Of a stretch of DNA of 21,328 nt, positions 1 to 7,196 are shown one piece after another. Position 1 is the first letter of the stretch. Each line of letters starts with the position of its first letter. The stretch is from the IMG/VR virus record IMGVR_UViG_3300041409_000823, positions 1 to 21,328 of that record, one strand, 5' to 3'. The position numbers and the translations under genes are program-made. The DNA comes from a virus. Under the pieces are notes generated by a model. The model saw only the letters and a program-made list of their open reading frames with translations. It did no database searches and had not been told where the DNA came from.

Positions 1-589
1 GCTCCGCCGCCTTCCGGAACGCCTCCAGCTTCGCGTTGACGTCCTCGGCAGGAGCCGACTCCCGCAGGAGCATCTCCGACATATTAAGACGCTCGTTTAG
101 CAATTGCCGATCACGGTATGCGTTGTAGCCGTCCGGGTCCTCGATCGGATTCGGCGGTTTTGGAAACGGCAGAGGCGCCGCCGGAGCAGCAGGCGCCGCA
201 GGAGCCCCAGCAGCCGGAGCAGCAGGCGCCCGCAACTGCAGCCGCAGCGCCTCAAGCTCCTGGTTTTTCGCCGCCAACTCGCCAGCGGCGCGTTCCGCCT
301 GCCCTTTCCAATCCCTCCGCTTCGCACGCTCGGCGAGAAGCGCCTCGCGCGTACCACGGAGATCCTCCGGAACCTCGTCTCGCTCCTCCGCCTCCGGAGC
401 CGCCGCCGCCGCGGGAGCGGCACCACCAGCCACCGGATCCGCCCCGGCAACGCCCGCCGCGGCCCCGCCGGCGTCGTCGCCGGCGGAGCCTGGCGCGACG
501 ACGGCACCCTGATCGGCCGGCGCCGCATCGGAGGCAGTGGCCTCCGCTCCAGCGACCTCTTCCATGAAGCCGTCAAGTTCTGTCGCCAT
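1..589 (-). CDS. Scaffold-like phage protein, C-terminus cut by window edge
   Basis: The reading frame opens with ATG at 589, behind a GAGGGTGAG ribosome-binding site, and stays open for 196 codons to the left edge, so the stop lies outside the window. The protein is acidic and Ala/Pro/Gly-rich at the N-terminus (about residues 10-70), then has a charged helical stretch (RAKRRDWKGQAERAAGELAA, about residues 88-115) that could form a coiled coil. An Ala/Pro-repeat hinge follows, then a helical part around PNPIEDPDGYNAYRDRQLLN. Low-complexity acidic N-termini plus coiled coils are usual in tailed-phage scaffolding proteins, and the position downstream of terminase and portal fits that role. This is inference from composition and position; no catalytic motif is visible. 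A minor virion protein is the main alternative. Confidence 0.7.
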   Translation of the reverse strand, partial: MATELDGFMEEVAGAEATASDAAPADQGAVVAPGSAGDDAGGAAAGVAGADPVAGGAAPAAAAAPEAEERDEVPEDLRGTREALLAERAKRRDWKGQAERAAGELAAKNQELEALRLQLRAPAAPAAGAPAAPAAPAAPLPFPKPPNPIEDPDGYNAYRDRQLLNERLNMSEMLLRESAPAEDVNAKLEAFRKAAE

Positions 590-728
590 CGATACTCACC
601 CTCAGACACGCCCGAGACCCGGCGACGGCCGCCGGACCCGATCCCGGCGAAAAGGGAAGAACGCCCTTGACCCAGGCGACGGGCCGGCGATGCTCCAGGG
701 AGCCCGCGCCGGGCGGAAAGGAACCACA

Positions 729-1160
729 ATGAGATCCGCGATCGAGTATGCCCTTGCTCACCCCGTCTTTGACCCGAGCAAGCACATCATCGGAGGCCAC
801 TATTTCTGGGCCGGACCCGACACGAGCGCCTGCCTCACGGTCAACATCGGAATGGAATGAGCGGTCTACGCCGGCGGCCGACCCCTATGGCACCTCAGTC
901 TGTGCCACCAGGAGAACGGGACGCCGGTGCCAGTGCTCCGTTGGAGCCGGACAACACACCGCCGCATCGAAGCAATCCGAGACCGCATCATGACCATGTG
1001 CGGCACAACCGAAGCCCTGATCCCGGTCGATTACGGACAGATCGCCAGCGAGGTCGGGATGAGCCCGAGGACACGCCAATGGCGCAAGCCCCTGTCAATG
1101 GAGGAGGTCAACCGCATGGCACCGACGGCGGAGGTGAGAGCGCGGCCCGGCCGCCCATAG
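729..1160 (+). pseudogene. Small phage gene interrupted by in-frame TGA (858-860)
   Basis: The frame starts with ATG at 729 behind AAAGGAACCACA, the start-associated motif of this window. It reads 43 residues (starting MRSAIEYALAHPVFDPSKHI and including HYFWAGPDTSACLTVNIGME), meets TGA at 858-860, then continues open in the same frame to TAG at 1158-1160. The second part includes AVYAGGRPLWHLSLCH, RIEAIRDRIMTMCGT and ASEVGMSPRTRQWRKPLS, with natural protein composition. A single TGG-to-TGA change would join the halves as MEWAVYAG. It is either a nonsense-mutated gene, a sequence error or a readthrough site. The family was not recognised and no known domain is visible. If translation stops at TGA, the product is a 43-residue peptide; a GTG at 927 could restart the rest. 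The zinc-ribbon gene at 1079 overlaps its end. Confidence 0.6.
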
Positions 1161-1357
1161 CGAGTCCATGGCCCAAGCCGACCTGGGAACCGCTGCCGCT
1201 GCGATGCCGATGCGGTAACGAATGGGACGACTGGCAACCAAACAACGTCCCGCCGGCGACATGGATCGCGCACATCCGCGCGCTGTCCTGCCCCGCCTGC
1301 GGCAACCGCAGAAAGCTGTTTATTCGAACGGCCGCGCCAACAGTCGAACCAGACTAA
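1079..1357 (+). CDS. Small zinc-ribbon protein
   Basis: A 92-residue protein ending at TAA 1355-1357. Its C-terminal half holds two cysteine pairs, CRCGNEW (about residue 42) and CPACGNRRK (about residue 74), the pattern of a treble-clef or zinc-ribbon fold binding one zinc ion. The region between contains Trp-rich WDDWQPNNVPPATWIAHIRA. The ATG at 1079 is chosen because GAGG lies 8 bases upstream and because the in-frame extension back to 857 reads as low-complexity sequence over the neighbouring gene. It overlaps the end of the 729-1160 frame and is convergent with the leftward gene ending at 1354, sharing 4 bases. Similar zinc ribbons occur at 5145, 6906 and 9510. The function is unknown; a nucleic-acid-binding or regulatory role is only inference. 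Confidence 0.65.
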   Translation: MAQAPVNGGGQPHGTDGGGESAARPPIASPWPKPTWEPLPLRCRCGNEWDDWQPNNVPPATWIAHIRALSCPACGNRRKLFIRTAAPTVEPD

Positions 1358-2070
1358 ACCCCGAAGCCGACCTCGCCCTCCAGAGCCGCGCCACCACGCT
1401 CCTCGATCCAGCGAGACAACTCCGCGACGATCGATGCGACAAACAACGCGATGCCGGACCGCGCATCATAGGTCAGGCCAACCACGGCATGCCGCCGACC
1501 GTTCGGCAGACGTATGGCTATCCCGATTTCGTCATCGAACGCCCTCGGCTCGACGGCCACCGCGGCGACGGCATCCCCGAGCGCAAACGACACGCTGTGC
1601 CGGATCGCCTCGCAGATCTTCCCGATGCTTGCCGTTAGGAACACCCCGGCATCGACCGGAGCCGGCACCGTCGTGCCGTCCGCAGCCGCCAGCTTCGCCT
1701 GCTCCTCGCCGAGAGCCATCATGACCGCGAGCTGCTCGACGATCGCCTCCGCGAGAATGACGTCCATCTCCTTCTCCGCGTTCAACGGATGGCACCAACC
1801 TCGCGCCACCGCGCCGCGCACATCGGCGAGCGACGCCTGCCCCAACACAAGCCGCCGATAGCCCTGCTCGGACGACTCAGCCCGCACTGAGCGCCAGCGC
1901 CTGACGCCATGGGAATGCTCGATCGCCGACGCGAACCAGGCGGTCATGAGATCGACGTCGACCGCGTCCGGCCCGCGCACCCGAAACAGCGCGACAAACT
2001 CCTCCGCCCATTTCCGGGCATCGTCACCGCACGCCAGCATTATCTCCGAAGGGGAACGCTCGTCAGGCAT
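1354..2070 (-). CDS. Hypothetical phage protein, 238 aa
   Basis: The ATG at 2070 is preferred because CGGAGAG lies 5-6 bases upstream; an ATG at 2184 would add 38 residues but has no ribosome-binding site. The N-terminus reads MPDERSPSEIMLACGDDARK, followed by a helical region with WFASAIEHSHGVRRWRS, a pattern I associate with uncharacterised phage proteins found near structural genes. The C-terminal half (about residues 140-238) alternates hydrophobic residues (EIGIAIRLPNGRRHAVVGLTY, split across a predicted beta hairpin) and ends acidic. There is no signal peptide, membrane span or catalytic motif. It lies downstream of the secreted protein gene at 2188 in the leftward head operon. Function unknown; a role in the virion or in host takeover cannot be told apart. 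Confidence 0.75.
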   Translation of the reverse strand: MPDERSPSEIMLACGDDARKWAEEFVALFRVRGPDAVDVDLMTAWFASAIEHSHGVRRWRSVRAESSEQGYRRLVLGQASLADVRGAVARGWCHPLNAEKEMDVILAEAIVEQLAVMMALGEEQAKLAAADGTTVPAPVDAGVFLTASIGKICEAIRHSVSFALGDAVAAVAVEPRAFDDEIGIAIRLPNGRRHAVVGLTYDARSGIALFVASIVAELSRWIEERGGAALEGEVGFGV

Positions 2071-2187
2071 TGGACTCTCCGAAAAGGACTCGGGATTGTT
2101 CGGATTCGACCATAAAATCCGATCGACCCGACGCACCAGCATGTTACCCAAACACTGATCGCCGGGCCTGAACAGTGCCTCCATGGT

Positions 2188-2676
2188 CTACTGCAGCCAG
2201 CGCACGGCCGTGATCGGCCTGAACGTGACATCCGTATTCGTCAACATGGTGAAAGGCGCGTTCGCCGCCCCATCCGTGCCGAGCGCTGTCTCCACCGTCG
2301 CCCCTTTCGACGGCCAAATCAGACAAGAGCCGCCGGAGCGGTTCATCACCGTGATCGGCTCGTAACGCTGAACCGCCGGCAGAGTGAAACCCGTGGTGCC
2401 GGAACACGTAATGATTACCGTCGCCTTGGTCGTAATCACCTGACCGGTCAGCACGGCGCCGCCCGCGCCGAACGTCGCCTGCGTGGTCGAGGTCGCCAGC
2501 GCCACCGCCGCCGGCGTCAGACTGTTGGCGTTGAAACCCTGACTGTCCGAATTGTTATCGAACACGGTCTGATTGATCGCGCCGCCGGCGATCTGGCCAA
2601 CGGGCCCGACAACCTGGGCAACAGAGGACGCGACGCCCAACAACACCGCCGCGAGAGCAAACAGGAAACGTTTCAT
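2188..2676 (-). CDS. Secreted beta-rich phage protein with signal peptide
   Basis: A 162-residue protein that begins with a clear Sec-type signal peptide: two basic residues (MKRF), a hydrophobic core (LFALAAVLLGVA) and a small-residue cleavage region around SSVAQ. The rest is Thr/Ala/Val-rich and probably beta-sandwich, with paired segments such as VLTGQVITTKATVIIT and GFTLPAVQRYEPITVMNRSG. This pattern of noise-like Thr repeats, then a proline-containing strand, then ITVMN is common in phage virion decoration proteins. The start has a strong AAGGAG 7 bases upstream. A signal peptide on a gene in a head operon is unusual: it may be a lysogenic-conversion gene or an envelope or tail-associated protein exported to the periplasm. 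No cysteine-lipobox is present. Confidence 0.75.
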   Translation of the reverse strand: MKRFLFALAAVLLGVASSVAQVVGPVGQIAGGAINQTVFDNNSDSQGFNANSLTPAAVALATSTTQATFGAGGAVLTGQVITTKATVIITCSGTTGFTLPAVQRYEPITVMNRSGGSCLIWPSKGATVETALGTDGAANAPFTMLTNTDVTFRPITAVRWLQ

Positions 2677-2699
2677 TACACACTCCTTACATTTGAGAA

Positions 2700-2948
2700 T
2701 TAAGCCGAGTCACGATCCGGATGCAGCAGCGCATACGCCTCCGCCGCGAGCCCTCGCGCCACGACCGTCGAGCGCGGATGAGAAACGACGACGACAGTGC
2801 CGTCCGCCCGTTCGTACTGTATCGACGCGACGATCGGACCGTCGGCGAGAACCTTGCGAACCAACGCCTCCAACGCTTCCGCCATTGATACCTGCTCCGG
2901 AACATCAGCATCATCGACCACGCGCAACGCGCGAACGGGATCCGTCAC
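2700..2948 (-). CDS. Small protein translationally coupled to portal
   Basis: An 82-residue protein whose GTG start at 2948 overlaps the portal stop codon by four bases (GTGA), which implies translational coupling. The sequence starts MTDPVRALRVVDDADVPEQV, contains a helix (MAEALEALVRKVLADG) and then a beta-like segment ASIQYERADGTVVVVSHPRS. No known domain was recognised. Small genes directly after portal often encode head-completion or portal-adjacent proteins, but nothing in the sequence proves that. The next gene (2676) starts after a 23-base gap with its own ribosome-binding site. Confidence 0.7.
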   Translation of the reverse strand: MTDPVRALRVVDDADVPEQVSMAEALEALVRKVLADGPIVASIQYERADGTVVVVSHPRSTVVARGLAAEAYALLHPDRDSA

Positions 2949-5110
2949 GGACCAGCCCCGGCACCCGCCGGCGGAGCCGGAGGCTGCAGCGCCTGATGCA
3001 GAGCCAACGCATGCGACGCGACATCCATCGTCTGGTCGTGCTGCTGCTGGTCAGCGACGAGCCCCAACTTCGCTCGATCCATCGCCTGCGTATGGGCCTG
3101 CGCCTGAAGCGCCAGCGGATCCACCGGAGGCGGAGCAGACGACGCCTGATCGAGCATCGCGTTCTGCGGCGTGGCATCGCCGAGACCGGAATGGTCGAGC
3201 GACACACCATGCACCCGCTCGACCGCCTGCGCCCGCCGATCCGCCGCCTCGGCTTGGGTCTTTTCGACGTTGGCCTGCGCCTGGGCCTGCGCGAGAGCCA
3301 GCGCCTGCTGCTGGGTCGCCATCTGCGAATTCCGGTGATCCTCAATCATTTTAACCAGCTGATCCTTATTGCGCAGGCTCGAGGCCTGAATGATGAATTC
3401 TGGCGGAAATTGCATGAGTATCTGCGGCGGCAATTGCATAATCGCCGAGAATTGCTCGTCCTGCAGCGTCGGAGAGTCGGGCCCCTCCTCGATGTCGATA
3501 TCGACGTCGGTATCGGAGACCTCGTTCTCGATCCGGACCACCATGGCGAGACGCGGATCACCGGGAGGAAGCTGCAGCCCGAGCATGGTCGCCCGCGCGT
3601 CCAAATCCGGCAAGCCGCGCAGCTGCGTCTCGATCGGCACGGTCGGATCGACCTTCCGGACCAGATCCATAAGCGTAATCGGATGATTCATCCCGACGAA
3701 GCTGACGTTTTTATCGTTATCGGTAACGCGGACCCACCACTCCGCCGTCTTAAATTGCTTGATCCGCATCCAGGTCGCTTCGAAAACTTTGTGCGTGTGC
3801 TGGCGGAGCGCGTCCGCGATCGGCTCGTGCTCGACCTGCCCGCCCGCTTGCTGCGCCAGGATCGCCCGACCCGACTGCGTGCGCGGATCCTTGCCCGCCA
3901 TCGCCGCATTCGGGCCCGAGACGTTCATCTGCGCGACCGCATACTGCAGCAGCTGGAACTGACCCGCGATTTCGGCTGAGTCCTTCTCGATCCGCAGCTG
4001 TTTGCCCGGATTGACCAGCACGAACCCGTCCGGCTTCGCCGCCTCGTTGCGCGCCTTGTCCTCGTTATCGACAGCACCAGCCTCGGCCACGATCCGATTG
4101 ACCGCCAGCGAGTGCGCCAGCTTCGTTTCGCGTTTGTTTATGCTGTCCTGCTGGGAAATCAGGTCTCGGACCACGCCATAGCGATTCAGATCGCGGTCAC
4201 AATAGGCGGAGCGCAGGATCAGCGGACAGGCGCCGAGCCCGTGCCGATCGAGATACGGAGACCGCGCCGGAGGCTCCAGGAACCCACCCTTGGTGAACGT
4301 CGCCGACCACCACTCACGCCGACGCTTCCACCAGATCTGCACGACGCGGAGCCGCCGCCGGCGACTATCGGTCCACATCCGCGTCGGACGATCCTGGTAA
4401 GTCTCGTCCCGACCGCCATTCTCAAACGCCGCGTCGAGGACATCATCGCAGCCAGGGTAATCGTCGAGCAAATCCTCGCGATCGGCCCAAATCACGCATC
4501 CGAGATACCGAGCGTCGGTAAAGCCCGGATGCCGCGAATGCGGATCCCAGAACAGCCGATCCCACGGAATGTGGTTAATGACGATGTTGTAACCGCCATT
4601 GAGCCGATCCGGCTCAACAATGACCTCGCAGCCGCCCACGCCCTCGATGAGAATATTATCAAAGACCGAGGACCGGACGACGTCATAGCGCTGGTCGTCC
4701 GCGACATAGCGCAGCGCCTGCGTTGCCGCGTCAGCCCGATTGTCCTCGTCCGGCGTGCGGGGAAACGCCTTGGGATCCGACCGCCCGCGCCGCTCGAGGC
4801 CGCGCAGTAGCTCGACCTTTCGTTTGACGTAATTGTTGATGACCGGCGCCTGCCGACGGCGCCGCAGCAACGCGATCTCGTCGGACGTGTACTGCCGCCC
4901 GTCATAATAATCCCGGCACTTCTCGGACAACTGCCGCGCGTCGTAGCTCTGGTCCTCCGACTCTTCGAAGTACCGCACGAGCGTGCCATGCATCGCGTCC
5001 AGCTCGCCGGAGGCAAAGCCGTCGATCGTCGGCGCCGACGACTGAGCCAGGACGCCAGCTGACGGAGCCGCGACGAGCGCGCCAAGAGAAACCGATCCGG
5101 ACAAATCCAC
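2945..5110 (-). CDS. Portal protein, P22-like
   Basis: The portal forms the dodecameric ring at one capsid vertex through which DNA is packaged and ejected. The 721-residue length matches the P22-type family (P22 portal is 725). After a short variable N-terminus come RYFEESEDQSYDARQLSEKC, YYDGRQYTSDEIALLRRRRQ, APVINNYVKRKVELLRGLER and SDPKAFPRTPDEDNRADAAT, the typical opening block; then WDRLFWDPHSR and the domain around RSAYCDRDLNRYGVVRDLIS. The C-terminus (about residues 590-720) is Gln/Ala-rich and helical, as expected of the barrel. The GTG at 5110 has no good ribosome-binding site; a later ATG at 4996 (residue 39) is possible but would be short. It lies next to large terminase except for the inserted rightward island 5145-7196. 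Confidence 0.92.
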   Translation of the reverse strand: MDLSGSVSLGALVAAPSAGVLAQSSAPTIDGFASGELDAMHGTLVRYFEESEDQSYDARQLSEKCRDYYDGRQYTSDEIALLRRRRQAPVINNYVKRKVELLRGLERRGRSDPKAFPRTPDEDNRADAATQALRYVADDQRYDVVRSSVFDNILIEGVGGCEVIVEPDRLNGGYNIVINHIPWDRLFWDPHSRHPGFTDARYLGCVIWADREDLLDDYPGCDDVLDAAFENGGRDETYQDRPTRMWTDSRRRRLRVVQIWWKRRREWWSATFTKGGFLEPPARSPYLDRHGLGACPLILRSAYCDRDLNRYGVVRDLISQQDSINKRETKLAHSLAVNRIVAEAGAVDNEDKARNEAAKPDGFVLVNPGKQLRIEKDSAEIAGQFQLLQYAVAQMNVSGPNAAMAGKDPRTQSGRAILAQQAGGQVEHEPIADALRQHTHKVFEATWMRIKQFKTAEWWVRVTDNDKNVSFVGMNHPITLMDLVRKVDPTVPIETQLRGLPDLDARATMLGLQLPPGDPRLAMVVRIENEVSDTDVDIDIEEGPDSPTLQDEQFSAIMQLPPQILMQFPPEFIIQASSLRNKDQLVKMIEDHRNSQMATQQQALALAQAQAQANVEKTQAEAADRRAQAVERVHGVSLDHSGLGDATPQNAMLDQASSAPPPVDPLALQAQAHTQAMDRAKLGLVADQQQHDQTMDVASHALALHQALQPPAPPAGAGAGP

Positions 5111-5144
5111 ACTTTCACGCTAAACGGGAATCAGGAGGAACCAC

Positions 5145-5663
5145 ATGCCCGACAAGACCGAACCGACCGAGCCCAGTCGCCGCGTTCGACTGCGGACCGC
5201 CTCGACCGACAAGAAGAAAGCCCTCGACCACTATCAGACGCTGCGCCGGAGCGGCCGGGTCAAAGACGCCGTCGTTATCGCCGAGGACCACGACGGCAGC
5301 ATCACCGTCCTGGGCCAGATGCTGACGCCCGACCAGGTCGGGCAGCTGCTCCTGATCGCCGCCCACTCCCTGGTCGCGATCGACAAGGCGAGGCACCTGC
5401 CGAAGCTGGAACCGCACCAGGAGCCCGAGCGCCGCGGGGAACACAACGGCAGCAAGCCACGCGCGAAGGAGATCGTGACCGACGCGGACGGGATCCTGCA
5501 GCCGCCGCCCGGCGAGAACATCATCTCATGCGGCGAATGCAACCACCCGCGCTGGCACGTCCTGCACTACACGGCGACGGACCAGCACAGCCGCATCGCC
5601 TGCGCCCATTGCGGCAACGAGGTGAAGAATATCGAGATCTTCCACGCGGAGGGACATGCATGA
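5145..5663 (+). CDS. Two-part small protein with C-terminal zinc ribbon
   Basis: This 172-residue protein starts at ATG 5145 with a perfect AGGAGG within GGAGGAACCAC directly before the start. The N-terminal part (residues 10-95) reads VRLRTASTDKKKALDHYQTL, GRVKDAVVIAEDHDGSITVL, then MLTPDQVGQLLLIAAHSLV, an alpha/beta arrangement with no known catalytic motif. After a charged linker, the C-terminus carries CGECNHPRWHVL (about residue 129) and CAHCGNEV (about residue 155), a zinc ribbon. It opens a chain of six rightward genes to 7196, divergent from portal with only 34 bases between. Together this could be a fusion of two small phage proteins. Function unknown. Confidence 0.8.
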   Translation: MPDKTEPTEPSRRVRLRTASTDKKKALDHYQTLRRSGRVKDAVVIAEDHDGSITVLGQMLTPDQVGQLLLIAAHSLVAIDKARHLPKLEPHQEPERRGEHNGSKPRAKEIVTDADGILQPPPGENIISCGECNHPRWHVLHYTATDQHSRIACAHCGNEVKNIEIFHAEGHA

Positions 5664-6034
5664 AGCAGCCCACCAACAGCGAGAAGCGCCCTGGCATCGG
5701 CTACACGGACCCCAACGCCCTAAGCTGGGACGTCTACGACCGCCTGCCCCACGCGATCCGCGAAGTGCTCTGGGGCTCGACGGTTTCAATCAACCCGATA
5801 TCGGTCCGCGACATTCTCCGCGAGGCCGACCAGGACGAGACGATCCGCTGCCTGCTGGGATCGATCTATCACGAGTTGCAGACGTTCGACCGCGAGCACG
5901 AGCAGCGCCACGGATACCGCCTGCCGGCGATGGCAGCCCGCGTGGTGCCCCTCCGCTACCTGTCGGAGACCAAGCCGGCCAAGCCGAGCCGCAAGCGCCA
6001 CGAGATCATCCGACGCCGCAGGAGGCATCGGTGA
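5660..6034 (+). CDS. Small hypothetical phage protein
   Basis: The start ATG at 5660 overlaps the previous stop by four bases (ATGA), with GGAGGG about 6 bases upstream. The 124-residue protein contains NALSWDVYDRLPHAIREVLW and VSINPISVRDILREADQDET, helical segments that I associate with uncharacterised phage accessory proteins in which a short helical bundle precedes a basic tail. It ends in a strongly basic stretch (RKRHEIIRRRRRHR), which could bind nucleic acid or be mere low complexity. No enzyme motif is visible. It is coupled to the 5145 gene and followed after 25 bases by the GapR-like gene. Confidence 0.75.
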   Translation: MKQPTNSEKRPGIGYTDPNALSWDVYDRLPHAIREVLWGSTVSINPISVRDILREADQDETIRCLLGSIYHELQTFDREHEQRHGYRLPAMAARVVPLRYLSETKPAKPSRKRHEIIRRRRRHR

Positions 6035-6059
6035 GCGACCCAGCCCCGAAGGAGCCCAC

Positions 6060-6344
6060 ATGAGCGACGCACCGACAGCCACCGCCGAACCCGATCCCGC
6101 ACCCGACTCTGTCAACGGCATCGCCAGCGAGCGCCTCCGAAGCATCGTCGACCGCATCGAGCGCCTGGAGGAAGAACGCAAAGCCCTCGGCGCCGATATC
6201 AAAGACATCTACTCCGAAGCGAAGTCGGCCGGCTTCGACGTCAAAACCCTCCGGCAGCTGATCCGCGTGCGTAAGCAGGAGGCAGCCGAGGTCGAGGAAC
6301 TGGAGACCCTGCTCGACGTCTACCGCCGCGCTCTGGGGATGTGA
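6060..6344 (+). CDS. GapR-family (DUF2312) DNA-binding protein
   Basis: GapR is an alphaproteobacterial nucleoid-associated protein that binds overtwisted AT-rich DNA ahead of moving polymerases and stimulates type II topoisomerases. This 94-residue protein matches the family through its core: LRSIVDRIERLEEERKALGA, then DIKDIYSEAKSAGFDVKTLR, then QLIRVRKQEAAEVEELETLL and the C-terminal LDVYRRALGM. An Ala/Pro-rich N-terminal tail of about 22 residues precedes it. The length is normal. The start has CCGAAGGAGCCCAC directly upstream, the start-associated motif. It overlaps the next gene by four bases (GTGA). In a phage, it may aid replication or transcription of the phage DNA, which is inference. 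Confidence 0.9.
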   Translation: MSDAPTATAEPDPAPDSVNGIASERLRSIVDRIERLEEERKALGADIKDIYSEAKSAGFDVKTLRQLIRVRKQEAAEVEELETLLDVYRRALGM

Positions 6345-6643
6345 CGATGCACAGCAGGATCGAGCGAGTGGCCGCCGCTATCGCAAATCGCCGAGCCGGC
6401 CGCCGAGGTTCCCCGGAAGTCACGAACGTCCTCGACATCCTAAAGAGCTTCTCCGGAGGAAAACTCTACCTTGAGGTGATGGACGATGCCCGCGCCGCGA
6501 TCGAGGCGATGCGGGAGCCGACGGATGCGATGGCATTCGCGGGCGCAAACGCGTTGGCGATGGAGATGCAGGCGCCAAGCCCGACGCTGATGGCGGTTGG
6601 CTTCGTTGCCATGATCGACGAAGCCCTGAAGGAACCGACATGA
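6341..6643 (+). CDS. REPT-motif small phage protein (paralogue 1)
   Basis: This 100-residue protein belongs to a small phage family seen three times in this window. It has the N-terminal helix HSRIERVAAAIANRR, the central DDARAAIEAMREPTDAM and the C-terminal GFVAMIDEALKEPT. The next gene (6640) shares this plan and 14147 shares the REPTEAM centre. The GTG at 6341 overlaps the GapR stop; an in-frame ATG at 6347 is an equally possible start. The last codons, for KEPT, also form the start-associated motif of the next gene (AAGGAACCGAC then ATG). Function unknown; such proteins are common in phages and lack catalytic residues. Confidence 0.8.
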   Translation: MTMHSRIERVAAAIANRRAGRRGSPEVTNVLDILKSFSGGKLYLEVMDDARAAIEAMREPTDAMAFAGANALAMEMQAPSPTLMAVGFVAMIDEALKEPT

Positions 6644-6909
6644 GCAGCATGATCGAGCGCGTGGCGCGGGCGATATGGCGTCAAAGCACTGGTCCGGCAC
6701 ACTGGGACGATTGGGATCTGTTCGCCCCGAACGCCTGGGGCCGCAGGCGAACCATGGCACAGGCCAGAGCCGCGATCGAGGCGATGCGCGACCCGACAGA
6801 GGCAATGACCTTCGCAGCCTTCGAATTCCTGCCCGGGTCATGGGAACATGCTGACATCAGCCGCGCCTGGAACGCTGGCATCGACGAAGCCCTGAAGGAG
6901 CCGACATGA
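6640..6909 (+). CDS. REPT-motif small phage protein (paralogue 2)
   Basis: An 89-residue protein that starts MSSMIERVARAIWRQSTGPA and is a diverged tandem paralogue of the 6341 product: both have a short N-terminal IERVA helix, a central AAIEAMR(D/E)PT(E/D)AM block and the ending (A/M)xIDEALKEPT. The start overlaps the preceding stop by four bases (ATGA), and its ribosome-binding site AAGGAACCGAC is formed by the KEPT codons of the previous gene. Its own ending again forms AAGGAGCCGAC for the next gene. Middle segments such as HWDDWDLFAPNAWGRRRTM differ, so the pair is old or comes from separate sources. Function unknown. Confidence 0.8.
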   Translation: MSSMIERVARAIWRQSTGPAHWDDWDLFAPNAWGRRRTMAQARAAIEAMRDPTEAMTFAAFEFLPGSWEHADISRAWNAGIDEALKEPT

Positions 6910-7196
6910 CGATTACCCGCGAACCACCGTGGCTCTGCGTCGCCTGCGGCTACCTCTCGAATTCCGTCGCCCCCGCAGACCCCAACGCACCCGCCACGCC
7001 ATCCGACGGCGACAACACAATCTGCCTCAACTGCGGATGGACCTACGTGAGACACGGCACGCGCTGGCTACCCATGACAGCCGCCGAGCGCGCCAGCCTG
7101 ACGCCCGACGAGCGACGCGACCTGGAACACGCCGAGGCCGCCAGGGTAGCCGCAAACCTCCCAGACCTGACACGCCGACGCGGAGGCCGCGCCTAA
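6906..7196 (+). CDS. Small zinc-ribbon protein
   Basis: A 96-residue protein with two cysteine pairs, CVACGYLS (residues 11-14) and CLNCGWTYV (residues 40-43), separated by an acidic Pro-rich loop, the layout of a zinc ribbon. The rest is a helical charged region (MTAAERASLTPDERRDLEHA) and a basic tail. The start overlaps the previous stop (ATGA) and uses AAGGAGCCGAC as ribosome-binding site. The gene is the last of the rightward island and meets large terminase head-on: its TAA (7194-7196) overlaps the terminase stop (TAG on the minus strand, 7195-7193). Function unknown. Confidence 0.8.
   Translation: MTITREPPWLCVACGYLSNSVAPADPNAPATPSDGDNTICLNCGWTYVRHGTRWLPMTAAERASLTPDERRDLEHAEAARVAANLPDLTRRRGGRA

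Noticed and set aside
97-729. Arg-rich 210-codon frame on the minus strand
   Set aside because: Shifted frame of the scaffold-like gene, which starts at 589 with a good ribosome-binding site and has natural composition.
2573-3979. 468-codon open frame on the plus strand
   Set aside because: It is antisense to portal, Arg/Pro/His-rich, and has no ribosome-binding site. High GC leaves the antisense frame free of stops.
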